Shown here: positions 1-11,900 of the stretch, in pieces
Layout: every line of letters starts with the position of its first letter
How positions within the stretch are numbered: the first letter of the stretch is position 1
Assembly: GCA_963920635.1 (NCBI GenBank)
Contig: OY987298.1
Location: 34,565,787 to 34,629,786, forward strand
Origin: Pseudeuparius sepicola
Lineage: Eukaryota; Arthropoda; Insecta; Coleoptera; Anthribidae
DNA length: 64,000 nt
Direction of reading: 5' to 3'
Program-made: the position numbers and the translations under genes
The notes under the pieces: model-generated
The model's database searches: none
What the model was told of the DNA's origin: nothing
What the model saw: the letters and a program-made list of their open reading frames with translations, nothing else

Positions 1-87
1 CAAAACTGATTTAATTCCTAATTTTTGTAACCGCTCGTCTATAACTTCCTGAGCATTTGTATTTGCCCAGTCTTTTGTAAAACTCAT
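1..87 (-). CDS. possible N-terminus of an unidentified protein, cut by the window edge
   Basis: On the minus strand an ATG at 87-85 opens a frame that runs without a stop to the window edge (29 codons, starting MSFTKDWANTNAQEVIDE). The composition is protein-like: acidic and amide-rich, without AT-driven Lys/Asn/Ile runs. I do not recognise the family. It lies downstream of gene A on the same strand, so it could be the start of the next gene or a transposon gene. The evidence is only an open frame with plausible composition. Confidence 0.3.
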   Translation of the reverse strand, partial: MSFTKDWANTNAQEVIDERLQKLGIKSVL

Positions 88-800
88 AATAATTTTTAAC
101 AGATGCTGATATGCTTATACCTACTGTAGATATTTATTACTGCTTTACATTTACTGTATGATATATGGCACATCATAATATGATTCATATTATGATACAA
201 TAAATTACGTCTCACTTTTACTAATGACCCTACGAAAGTCGTATAGAGGTATTTTATTAAAATTACCACTTACTGGGGTCATATTGAGGTTGAAATTAAT
301 ATTAACGCGCATGTGCACTACTTTCTTACCGTCATGTTCTCATTTCTATGTCGTATTAAGATCTTGCTTAAAACTGTTCTACAACATCTGTCACTTCCAC
401 TTACTGATGTCTTATAATATATTTAAATCGTCTTTATACGACTATCGCTCCACAAAGTTTTAATGTGGTCAAATTATTTTCTTTACAACCGTTGTACAAT
501 TATATTTCTAAAAGTCGTAAAAGTTGTTGTATTCTCAACGATGGAGACCTCTTTACAACCTTATAATAACCTTTGAAAGACTATATAATGTTGACGTTAA
601 AGTAACCATGTTATGCCTGTTATAAGACTTTTCCAGAACAATTACTTTCACGATTCGAGTAAATAACATCCTAACAACTATACTATAAGACCTATAGTTA
701 TTTTGTCTACCCTAAGCGACAATTTTATAACCCTAATGCAACTATTTGGACTTAGATAAATAATTATAACTTAAAATGTTACTTGGGGAGTGCACTAATT
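88..800. other. no gene recognised
   Basis: AT-rich sequence. The only longer open frame (224-463, plus) has no recognisable domain. There are no clear terminal repeats or RNA genes. It separates the edge ORF from the THAP-containing repeat. Confidence 0.4.
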
Positions 801-2170
801 ATCGTATAGGAAACGGAGGCGATACCTGCTTTCCGTCTCCTATACGGCTAGCCGGGGCCCACGGAAACTTACGGGCCACCGCGCAGCGAGCCGTTGGCGC
901 TGGGACGTCACCGTAGACATCCATGTGCCGGCCGCAGCGCGTCTGTGCGGGATCAGCCCAATCCTTCTACTAGTGTGTATTAGGTAACTTATGTGTATAT
1001 ATTTTTGATACAGGACAGAGAGCTGCTAGAGTTTTGGTTCTATTTAAAAAATGCCAGATCGGTGCTGTGTGCCGGGATGCAACTCAAACTATACCGGAGA
1101 AGTGTACAGGGTTTCTCAACGTAAACTTGATCCCCCCAAATTAGAAAACCGAAATATATTTCAAAATTCGCCGAGACCCGTCGATTTTTGTTCTTGGGGG
1201 AGCTTTTTTTACAGTCAAGCCAACTCGATATGTTCATCCCCATAATCCCTAGCAACACCAATATTAAAATTTCAAATGGAACTACCTCACTTGTGGCGCA
1301 TCACTTTAAAGCCCTTTTAACTGCGAATACAGTGATGCGTCATTTTTAGAAATATGTCCATTGTACGCGTAGTAATTTCTTACACAAATGCTTAACACTA
1401 ATAAGTTTTTTATCTACTACACACGACGAAATTACCTAGTTTTAAAAATATATAAGGTTTGAATTCTTTTGTTTGGCTTCAGCCATTGATTAAGGTCCTT
1501 ATTCAATGCTTCAGCTTTTTCATTTGTGACTTTTTTGTAAACTGATCGACACGTCAATAAAAACTAGGTAATTTGATCGTGTGTAGTAGATAAAAAAACT
1601 TATTAGTGGCGGGCATTTGTGTAGAAATTACTATGCGTATAGTGGATTGTCAACTTTCCGTTTTTAGACAATAATTCTGTCAAATCTCAACAGATTTCTA
1701 AAAACGACGCATCACTGTCTTCGCAATAAAAAGGGCTTTAAAATGATGCGCCACAAGGGGGGTAGTTCCATTTGAAATTTTAAAGTTGGGGTTGCTAGAG
1801 ATTAGGGGGATGAACATATCGGGTTGGCTTGGCTGTATATATATTTATATTTTATTAAATATCCTATGTCAAAAGCACATAAAAGGCTTTTGTTTATTAT
1901 TATTTTTAGATAGAACTCTAACTAAAATAGTTCTAAATCGGAAAAATCTCAAGCGCGTACACGCTAAGTTCGGACGTCTACCGACGCAGAGCGAAACGAG
2001 CGCGGTGGTCCGTATAAGTTTCCGTGGGCCCAGGGCTAGCGCAACCAAGTGCCTAATCGTGTAGGGAACGGAGCGAGACCTGCTTTCCGTCTCCTATACG
2101 GCTAGCACAACCGAGTGCGCTATAAGTCGTGTAGGAAACGGATGCGAGACCTGCATCTCCGTACCCAAAA
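800..2170. mobile_element. palindromic P-like (THAP-bearing) non-autonomous DNA element
   Basis: Large fold-back centred near 1500. The segments 1200-1330 and 1720-1810 are inverted copies, as are 1370-1450 and 1560-1640, and a GC-rich block at 836-930 is inverted at 1975-2040. One arm carries the first codons of a THAP zinc finger (1051-1125). Hairpin-forming GC-rich motifs at 810-852, 2058-2103 and 2128-2166 lie near the ends as direct repeats. THAP domains are the DNA-binding domains of P-element transposases, so I infer an internally deleted P-like element. Exact ends and target duplication were not resolved. Confidence 0.55.
1051..1128 (+). pseudogene. THAP zinc-finger N-terminus, truncated
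   Basis: The plus-strand frame begins MPDRCCVPGCNSNYTGE, the classic start of a C2CH THAP finger (Cys-x2-4-Cys followed by Asn-Tyr). After about 25 codons the similarity stops. The later His, Cys and AVPTIF box are absent, so no functional finger remains. The rest of the frame to 1245 has no resemblance to THAP and lies in the palindrome arm. It probably represents exon 1 of a former P-like transposase kept inside a deleted element. The motif match is by eye. Confidence 0.5.
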
Positions 2171-3740
2171 AGGGATTAGAGCACCATATGCATTAATTAT
2201 TATCGCTCTGCGACATGCGCGTCTGCATACCCTGATCGGAATTCAGAATTTACTTTGAAATCTGGCTGTTGGTGTTGATTGAGAATTGCCGCGTGCGACA
2301 TGGAAACTTAGCTTGATATGAAAACTACTTTGGAATTCTTACACAAAATTCTCTACCTTCCCTTAAAAAATTCCTACCTATAAGATTATTTGGCGCAGAT
2401 ATCTATTTTTTTTATTGTAATTAACCTAAAAACATCATACCCACAACCCACAAAATATTTATTGCATCTTTCACCCTGACGATTTTTGGGGATACCTAAT
2501 ATGTTTTTAGGTTTATTCCCAGCTTTGCGGCAAGTATGGCGAAATCACAGAAAACGTAGTTCCACAACAGAAAGTTCCTTAACAATACCTGTCAATTGAA
2601 CTTCAAGCAGATTGCATTTCCTATGGAATGATATTTTCCCAAAATATAATCTTGCCAATTCGTAGATTAGCCAACATTTAATAGTGGACCTCAATATGAA
2701 TGCATTTGGAAAATATTAAGCTTCGAAGTTGGAGTCCATTTGGCAGCTGTCATTAAGGAGCTCTCTGTTATCTGAATATATTTTCTGTGGCGAAATATAC
2801 AAATAGTTTTCCTTGAAATAAACCAATGAAAAACAAAAAATCACTAAAAATTGCGATAGTGGGTACTTACCTATAAATAAGAAGAAAAGAGCATTGAGTG
2901 CAGATATTTTTCTCAACACAATAACAAATGCAAAAAGTCATGACAGTACTCACTCGTTGTTCAGACTATTGCTGTATTTTTTTATATTAGTTTCCATTTT
3001 ATCGAAAGACACGAAATAGGTATAAGATACAATAACTCTCAAATAAAAGCTAACCTATATAAATGAGTCTGAAATTTAGTATGGTGTGGTTTAACAGATG
3101 ACAGTACAGGGCGCTAATGTCAAATTCAATTAGCAACACCACCTGTCGTTAAACATACTTATTGATCGACCCTTGTACCTTATGGGGGCTGCCAGTGGCG
3201 TAGTTACGAAGGATCGACATTACTTAATTTGCAACAAACTATAGTCCGGCTCTGTGTGATACAACATTTTATTACATTTTTGGAGAGACCATAAAATTCT
3301 CTACAAAAGTCATCTTTTGACTTTTTTCCATATCTGTCAGGGTTTCAAGGCAAACACGAGTTTTGTGATGGAATTATTAAAGTTATTTTACTAATGCTAA
3401 ATAACACAGTTGCAACCAGCTGTAGGATAACTTAAATAAATAACACATTATTACAACAAACTAGGACAACTTATTGTTGTCTTTTAAGTTTGGCTTCGAT
3501 TTATGCATGATTTACAGAAAAGCTATTCAAAATTTTCGATATTTTTCTGGAAATTTCAACATCCCGTATCTCAAAAAGGAAACTCTTAAGGAGCTCTGTT
3601 GTTCTTATAAAGTTTTTTCTTGAAATCGACCCAAGAATCTTCCCTTGAAATTTTGTACACAGTTACTTTATTAACACTCTGTATGTAGGTACCTACAAAG
3701 AAGGTGCATCTAGAAAGCTTATTGTAGAGAGATTATTGGC
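2171..3740. other. non-coding, degenerate repeats
   Basis: No gene recognised. A lone hAT-like end (CAGTGGCGTAGTTACG, about 3192) has no partner that I could find. The minus-strand frame at 2716-2919 is hydrophobic but has no recognisable domain or splice context. Confidence 0.35.
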
Positions 3741-3754
3741 ATGTGTGGGCGCTA

Positions 3755-3838
3755 ACCCCTTAGGGAACGGAGATGCAGGTCTCGCATCAGTTTCCTGCAC
3801 GATTAGCGCACTCGGTTGCGCTAACCGTATATCAAACG
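3755..3838. repeat. inverted copy of the GC-rich hairpin repeat seen at 2105-2165
   Basis: This block is the reverse complement, with a few mismatches, of the subterminal block at 2105-2165 (shared pieces GAGATGCAGGTCTCGCATC and GCGCACTCGGTTG). It may be the other end of a larger copy of the same element family that spans about 0.8-3.84 kb, or a solo end. Confidence 0.55.
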
Positions 3839-4097
3839 GAAAAATGCCAACAGACGTCCTAAATAAAGCTGGACCGCTATTGGGGCTTCTCCCTCCACCA
3901 ATTTTTGTCCGACCACCAGAGGGCGTTGAAGGCTGTTTTTGGGCAGCCATGTTGTGGCTGATTTCTGGGTTTTCTGTTGGTATCACTTACGTATAAGTCT
4001 TCTTCTTCCTCTTTTTCACTTAATTTCAAATAACCCTTCCAAAACGCAGCTTTCTTATTGGCTTCCAATGTACTGTCATCACAACATGGCGGCCGTA

Positions 4098-4706
4098 TAT
4101 ATGTTACGGCTAATACGAGAAATTAGCTAATTCGCGATTTAGCCGGCTAAATCGCGAATTAGCCAGATGCCGAGGATAAAACCCGAATGTGTCTTAGTTT
4201 CGCGTATTATCCAGCGTAAACAGGTTACATCGCGAATTATCCAAGAGCAACCATATAGAACGTTTTATTGATTCAGTGTAGCATATTATCTGTCAAGATG
4301 GCTGGTGGTATTGAAAGTGTAAACAACTTTAAAACGCGTTCAATGAAGAATTTTTGAAATTGCAGTTACAAAAAGTGCCAATACCGCTTATTTAAGCAAT
4401 GATATAAGAAAACAGTTGAATAAAAATACACTTACCTATGTATTAAATTACATTTCAATGTCTACGCACGCTTATGAATGTCAGAGTCTTGATTGCTTGA
4501 CATATTATCCGGCTAATTCGCGAAAGAGCCAAGTGTTGTCGGATATAACCGACCATATTGCATAATTCGCGTTCTAACCGGATCATTTGGGAAAATTCTT
4601 AAAATATATTTATTTCTTCCCATTTTAACCGGCTGTATTGATTAATTCGCGAATTAGCTGGCTAAATCGCGAATTAGCTAATTTCTCGTATTAGCCGTAA
4701 CATATA
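4098..4706. mobile_element. MITE with about 65-bp terminal inverted repeats
   Basis: Both ends begin TATATGTTACGGC and continue as an inverted repeat of about 65 bp containing a palindromic unit (GCTAATTCGCGATTTAGCC type). Related CGCGAATTAGCC motifs recur inside at 4150-4260, 4500-4570 and 4630-4680. There is no coding capacity. The ends sit in a TA-rich context, so a TA target is possible. The superfamily was not assigned. Confidence 0.75.
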
Positions 4707-5560
4707 GATACAGTGTGACCCCCATAAAATTTGCATTTATCATTCGAGTTTGTTCTAGTTTTTTACGATAGGGAATCAAACTGCCTTAAAAAACCAAGGC
4801 CTACTACGACATATTTTTTGGTCAAAATTGGACCAATCATATTAGGCATATTTTTAAAAAGTTCTGACTACGCCGCTGGATTGGGCACTGGGCAGCCCTT
4901 AAAACGAGTTTGCACCAAATTGTGTTAACAAATATCGAATAATAAAAATTCTAAAAACCAATGAAAATCGCCATTTAACTACCTATTTGTCCTGCTTACT
5001 CGCTTAACTCAATTTGCATGGGGATTGAAAACAATTATTAAAACTGTACTTTATTACAAATAATAGTAATGTCAATAGGTATACCTGAATAAAAAATCCC
5101 TAATGTAAAAATTATATGAGTTATGAAAAATTTACCTAAATAAATGGTGGATTAGTACAAAAATTTAAATTTCATCTTTACTTTAGGTTTCAATTTGTAA
5201 TACAATACTTTTAGTTATTGCTAATGTAATTTTTACAAAGTGACTGAATAAGTAGGTACATACCTTGATTTCAAAATTTTTCAGCTTCAGTGCTTAGAAT
5301 TTACTACTATCTTTTATTACCATTTTTAACCATTCTCACTTCAATCAGACTTAAATTTTTCTATGTATCTAAATCTAAGTAATATTTTTGGTTTCATTTT
5401 TGGAAAAAAATAACAATAGGCTATACCTACGTCTATTTAAAAAGTTTTAACTGTACCTACCTAGTTTCAATATATACAGGGTGGCCTATCCAAGCATTAC
5501 AAATTGGGTAAGTTGAAGTAGGATTACTTCGATTTACTAAGTATAGGTAATTCTTACTTT
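4707..5560. other. AT-rich downstream flank of gene A, no gene
   Basis: No coding signal recognised. A lone mariner-like end (ACAGGGTGGCC) lies at about 5477. The segment ends at the poly(A) signal of gene A. Confidence 0.4.
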
Positions 5561-5566
5561 TTTATT
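5561..5566 (-). promoter_or_regulatory. poly(A) signal of gene A
   Basis: AATAAA on the minus strand, about 50 nt after the gene A stop codon. It is the only canonical hexamer close behind the stop. Confidence 0.55.
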
Positions 5567-5614
5567 ATGTTTGATTATTGTCAACAATTTGTAACATTAC
5601 ATTTTAGTTTTGTT

Positions 5615-5919
5615 TCATTGATCATAGAATTCTTTGAGTGGTACCCTCTCAAAGACCAAAATTGCTATTTTCTCCAAAATGTCTCCATAACCCCGAGCAT
5701 AGTTTGGTGCTGCATCTACGAAAATTTCTTTCCATTGGTCATTGAATTGTTGATTGAGTTTCCTGCTGAGCTCCGGATTTCCGTCATGCAGATTTTCCCA
5801 GTTGAAGTGAACATAATCTGGTTGTGTCATCTGGAGATCATACGAGGTAACTTTCAGGAATGTTTCTCCATATTTAGTTTCCTTAGTGAATTTGATTGTA
5901 TGTTTAAATCCCAAATTAC
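5615..5919 (-). CDS. gene A exon 5 (C-terminal JHBP motif)
   Basis: Acceptor TTTTAG at 5921-5920. Encodes the C-terminal 100 residues, including HTIKFTKETKYGETFLKVTS and the ENLHDGNPEL motif, with a TGA stop at 5617-5615. Confidence 0.92.
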
Positions 5920-8900
5920 CTAAAATGTAAAGCATTGTTTCAGACTCTTATGATTTGTTCTATACTAATAATAGATAGATACCTACTACGCACAATAATA
6001 ATTATTAATAGTGCCAAACGGATAGTAAATAGTGTGACGAGGCCCATATTTTGAGTATTGGGTGATTTTTCATGTGTCGGTGTGACAAATTCTCATACGG
6101 GAAGTTAGGCAAGCACGGAAAAATCTATTTCTGGACGTGTAATGAACGATATTTTTTATATTATACTTATTTGAAAATGAAAACATAAAAACGAAAGGAA
6201 GTTGGAACATTTTGATTTTCGTAACCAGTGTTTGGTATGTAGGTATACAGGGTGGTTCACTTTTATGTGGTAGGACTTTAACATTAGATAGAAAAAGATA
6301 ATCTAAAATGAAAATTTTATATCAACATATATCGGGGAAAGCTTAGTTTCCGAGATACAGGGCGTTGAAGTGTTGGAAAAAATATGAAGTATTTTTTACA
6401 CTGTCCGAACCAGTGGAGATATTTAAACCAAATTTGATGTGTAGTACCACCTTTTTGACTACGATATTTAGTGATAATATGAAGGTCCTGAAATAACCAG
6501 TGGTGGAGTTATGGGTTTTCACTATCACTAAATTTAAAAAGGAATTAGTACGGACCTGTCTCACATCAACGTAAAGTAAATTTTCGTAAAGTTCTTTCAA
6601 TTCTCTACAAAAAGTGTATCTTGATATTTTTTTGTATCTGCCACGGTTGTGTAGTAAATAAATTATTTCGTTTCCATCTCAGCCTTTTTTGCCTAAAAAT
6701 GTGTTTTCTAAGATTATTGATAAATATCGCAAATAACAGAAATTAATTATGGAACACTTATCGGATTCAGCTATTTTATTTTTAATTTTATGGAAACAAT
6801 TTTAAAAATAAACTGGCACTTGGTTTGAGGTACATTACTTTATTATCATTTTAACATTTTTATCAAATCTGTATTATTTCTTAATAATTTTTATAATTCT
6901 AAATTTGTAGAATTCTAAATTATACCACGACGAGTAAAACATGATTCTTCCGCCCATAAAATGTTATTTAAAAATTGTCTTATTTCCTTTGACTACAAAA
7001 TCCATCGGCAAAATACTAATGTCCTTTCTGCATCGCCGTACTGGTGAAGATAAGTGTGCCATGGAAAAGAAAATCTTATTGATAGTTAATAATACAATAA
7101 TCTGTCATCCAGTAGATGAACGTAGCAGCGCCGCAGTTTGTCTTTGTTAATAATTAAAATGCCGTTCCAATTTACAAATGAAGAGCAGGCTGACATCCAT
7201 TTCTGCTATGGAGTTGCAAATGGGAACTCTGCGGAAGCAGCCAGAGAATACCGGAGGCGATTTCCAAATAGGCGCCATCCGCGTCCCTCGTTGTTTGTTA
7301 ACATGCACCGGCAATTCAGAACTCGCGGTCTGAGAACTAGAATCGTCGAACGAGGAAATGAAAACAATATCCAACAAGTCAGACGCAACAATGAGATTCT
7401 TCGTGAATTCGATAGGAATCCTACAACAAGTAGCAGAAGAATGTCAGTGGCCCTACGTGTTTCAAAGTCTGCAATTTTGCGAGCTTTAAAAAGAGATGCA
7501 TGCGTATCATCTACAACCCGTACAAGGTTTAAGGCCCGGCGATGCAGAAAGAAGATTAGTGTTTTGCCGATGGATTTTGGAGTCAATTGAAGGAAATAGA
7601 CAATTTTTAAATAACATTTTATGGACGGACGAGTCGTGTTTTACTCGTCGTGGAGTAGTAAACTTTCATAATCAGCATATTTGGGCACAAGAAAACCCAC
7701 ATGCAATCCGGCCAAGAAATTTTCAGGTCGAATTTAGTGTCAATGTTTGGATTGGACTGTACAACCATCATATGTTTGGACCCTTTTTTTTGCCACAGCG
7801 AGTGAATGGTGACAATTTTTTGGAGTTTTTAGTAGCTGAGCATAATAATATGTGGGAAGACATTCCTTTAAACTTAAGATTGTTGGCTTGGTTCCAACTT
7901 GACGGCTGTCCTGCACATTTTCACCGAAATGTGAGGAACTGGTTAAATAATAACTTTCCAAATAGGTGGATCGGACGAGGGGGACCGGTCGCTTGGCCAC
8001 CACGTTCTCCGGACATAACACCTCTGGACTTCTTCGTATGGGGATTTTTAAAAGAACAAGTCTATGCGACTCTTGTAGAAACAAGGGAACAACTTATTGA
8101 TCGTATCAGAAATGCGTGCGATGAATTGAGAAATGGCAATTTAATCGATGCTGTTCAATCCGTTAGGCGTCGAAGTGAATTATGTGTGCAACAGAATGGA
8201 TCACATTTTGAACAATTGTTGAATGTTGTACAAATTTAGAATTATAAAAATTATTAAGAAATAATACTAGATTTGATAAAAATGTTAAAATGATAATAAA
8301 GTAATGTACCTCAAACCAAGTGCCAGTTTATTTTTAAAATTGTTTCCATAAAATTAAAAATAAAATAGCTGAATCCGATAAGTGTTCCATAATTAATTTC
8401 TGTTATTTGCGATATTTATCAATAATCTTAGAAAACACATTTTTAGGCAAAAAAGGCTGAGATGGAATCGAAATAATTTATTTACTACACAACCGTGGCA
8501 GATACAAAAAAATGTCAAGATACACTTTTTGTAGACAATTGAAAGAACTTTACGAAAAAAAAATTTACGTTGATGTGAGACAGGTCCGTACTAATTACTT
8601 TTTAAATTTAGTGATAGTGAAAACCCATAACTCCACCACTGGTTATTTCAGGACCTTCATATTTTCACTAAATATCGTAGTCAAAAAGGTAGTACTACAC
8701 ATCAAATTTGGTTTAAATATCTCCACTGGTTCGGACAGTGTAAAAAATACTTCATATTTTTTCCAACACTTCAACGCCCTGTATCTCGGAAACTAAGCTT
8801 TCCCCGATATATGTTGATATAAAATTTTCATTTTAGATTATCTTTTTCTATCTAATGTTAAAGTCCTACCACATAAAAGTGAACCACCCTGTATATGAGT

Positions 8901-11900
8901 ATTAAAGTCTATGTCAGATAAGTTGGATAAAATGCAAAATATTACAGAAATTCAAACACTTACGAATTAAAATATAAACTAGGTACATGTTAGATATCAG
9001 ATAGCATATACAGGGTGATTCAGTTTTATTCTGCGACACTTCAACAGGTGATAGAAAACCAAAAAATAATGAACCACCTTGTATAGCAATAAAATGTATT
9101 CAATTTCTAATGTAAATTTTAATTGTAAACAAAAACGTTCTCTTAGCATTTTTTCATATTATGTGTCATGGTTTCATAGCAAATTTGATTTTTTCGTATT
9201 ATTTCGGGGTACTTCTGAAAAATTAACTGAAAACTTCGCTCCATAAGTAACACTCAAAGCAGAAAAAATGTGTTTCTTACTTTAAATACAGTAACTTTTC
9301 CCAATAAACTTACCCATTCAAGGTTTTACTTTTCAAGATACAGAGCGTAACATTAATTGTATCATCCTTAAATGTATCAGGCCCTGTATCTTCAAAAGTA
9401 TAGCCTTAAATAGGTAAGTTTATTGGAAAAAGTTACTTTATTTCAAGTAGCAAACACATTATTTCCACTTTAAGTGATACTTATGGAGCACATTTTTTAG
9501 ATAATTTTTCAGAAATACCCCGAAATAATACAAAAAATCAAATTTGCCACGAAACCATAACACATACAAAAAATTACCAAGAGGGCATTTTTGTTTAAAA
9601 TTAAAATTTACATAAGAAATTGAATACATTTTATTGCTATACAAGGTGGTTCTTTTTTTTCTAAAAACAATTATACTAATTACCTACTTCTACGCCACTG
9701 GCTGTTCAAGGTGTTTGATATTAACAGGTTTTATTCTAACCCATGCCGTTATAACGTGTATCAAATACGACTTAAATATCTCAACTAGTTTGGTAAATAT
9801 TCAATAATGACCACATGTTTCTTAAAACTTTAACACCCTGTAACTTTTTAATAAGGCCTTAAAATGATATAGTTTATAAAAGAAAGTGCGGTTATTTTTT
9901 GATTTTCTATCACCTGTTGAAGTGTCGCAGAATAAAACTGAATCACCCTGTATAGACTTTCTTATTTAAATTACTTTGTTGTATATTTCTATTTTAAAGC
10001 CGTATATTCGGTATTTTTATTTAGCGAACGGAAAGAATCGGAAATGAGGAAAAATAAACTTTTCCGTGCTCTGTTTTCGTGCGCTATATAGCCCGAAAAT
10101 CCTATTTTACAGTATTATACTAATACAGATGAAAATTAGATGTTTTCAAGGAAGTATAATAAAAGCAAAAATTTTATACTTCATTTTAAGTCATTAACGT
10201 CCTATTAATTTTAAATTTATAACTGCACTGTAGGTAGGGAGGTAGTAGATACCTATACTTTAGGAAGATTCTTACCGAATTCAGCCTCATGATATCCTTT
10301 TCCATTTAGTGTAGTATTCGATAAGTTTCCTTTCATTGTGTATTGTCCTTTTTGGATAAATTTGGGAATAACGTGAGAAAAAGACAATTCACCTTTATCT
10401 AGATCCAAGCTAAAATCAAATGAAAATGGAGAAATTGATTATACAGGGTGAGTCAGAAATAACTGGCATCATTTTTTTGGGTAATAGAGATATGGTCGTT
10501 CTGAACCACTTTTCTTAATAAATTTTTTTCCTGGCGCCGAGATTCTTCTATAAATCATCCCCTCAAAATCCTCCCTCTATGAAAACACGGCACTGGCGCC
10601 CTGCCAACAACTGAGTAGAAAATGGTAAATCATCAACTATAGTCCACCTTACCAGAGAATACGAGCCTCAAGAATGCGAGTAAAAAATTTCGAATGTTGC
10701 CAAACTTCCAAATATAATTCTCTTTAGGAAATATAATAAACCGAAACCATTACGCTAGTGCACCAGAATTGTACAGGTCTTTTGCGATCCGGCAACGCCT
10801 AGCAAGCCCAGTAAAGATTCATCCTGCAATCAGTATTCCAAGCTGAATATTTCTTAGAGCGACTGGCGGTCGCAAATATCACGAACACTAGTCTTCGCCT
10901 CATAGCCGTGCGCGAAGGAAGACAATTTGAGTTTTGCGGTGTTAGTAGTGGTTGTATAATTACCAGTGTCCGCGGAAAGACCATACATAGCCAAGCCAGG
11001 GAAATTATCGCAAACGTAATAAGGGTTTGCGATGAGGAGGCAACTAATAACGCTTTCAAATTACTTATTTTATCAGACTCCTCAACTGACTACCAAAATT
11101 TTCACCGCCGTTATTACCGACGCCTGTGGCGGCTGCAATTTTATGGCATATTCACGCGTTTTTTATTTTACTTCCCCTCTGCGTCTCTAGCGTTCTCTCC
11201 TATGTTTTACTATAGTATCTATAGTATTTTGAGACCGAGTTTACGCTATTCGTCAGTGCCGTGTCTTCATATAGGGGGCATTTTAGGTGGGTAAATTAGA
11301 GAAAAATTTCGGCGATAGGAAAAAAAAATTATTACCATATGGCTTTGAGCCCGACAAATAATTATTACACTTACTGAGCATTTTTTACTTCTCCGGTATT
11401 TAATCCGGTAGTTTGGCAATTTCTGAAATTTTGTGGCCCGATTAGAACGGACTTTCCAGTGGGTATATTAAGTTCTTTTATTTCAAGTGGATTGATAGGA
11501 GGCGTATTCAGCTTTTCATTTCCTAAAATGACAAGTCAAATTAAACGTTAAGATTGTCAGAAGGAAATACAATAATATTTTACCAGGCCCTAGCACCGCG
11601 AGAGCTTGTTGGATAGCATTGGCAAGACAGGTCTCATTACCACCAGTGCAATTTTTGAACAGTCCATGGTAAACTAAAAAAAAAATAAGGTAGTTATGAG
11701 TTTCTTGTAATATATGTAACAAAGTTTATTGGAGGTTGCGCCCTAATGTCGCAGTAGGTACAGGGTTTTTCCGTATATTTTTCAACCCACCCTAAAACCT
11801 CCATTTTCGATCCTAGAAAAAACTCTTTATATGAAAGTTATAGGATTTTTTACGAGCCATTTGAATCTGTTAACAGATGAAACAAATGAACGTCGGAAAA

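Larger units (their letters stand above)
6248..8891 (+). mobile_element. Tc1/mariner-superfamily element with 660-bp inverted repeats
   Basis: The ends read CAGGGTGGTTCACTTTTATG and its complement, flanked by TA on both sides (6246-6247, 8892-8893). The inverted repeats are about 662 bp (6248-6909 and 8229-8891) and nearly identical. Between them lie one transposase gene and a short inverted copy of transposase sequence (6925-7037). The high similarity of the arms and a single frameshift suggest a fairly recent insertion. Confidence 0.9.
6060..10175. mobile_element. old MITE (family R, copy 1) split by two later insertions
   Basis: Three pieces (6060-6245, 8894-9008, 9953-10175) align in order with the uninterrupted copy at 12955-13490. 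Shared blocks include CTATTTCTGGACGTGTAATG at one end and GATGAAAAT..GTTTTCAA.GAAGTATAATAAAA at the other. The gaps are exactly the mariner 6248-8891 and the MITE 9011-9950. Both lie in gene A intron 4. Confidence 0.75.

Noticed and set aside
3693..4068. Overlapping frames 3693-3996 and 3877-4068, including an acidic Lys/Glu-rich stretch ending at a GTAAGT
   Set aside because: The donor-like site is real, but the frames lie partly in the inverted hairpin repeat, have no family resemblance and no partner exon.
6343..6600. Open frames 6343-6600 (minus) and 8512-8796 (plus)
   Set aside because: They are the same sequence in the two mariner inverted repeats and have no known domain; not genes.
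10908..11294. 128-codon plus-strand frame in gene A intron 3
   Set aside because: No recognisable domain, low-complexity aromatic C-terminus, and it lies in an intron between well-supported exons on the other strand.
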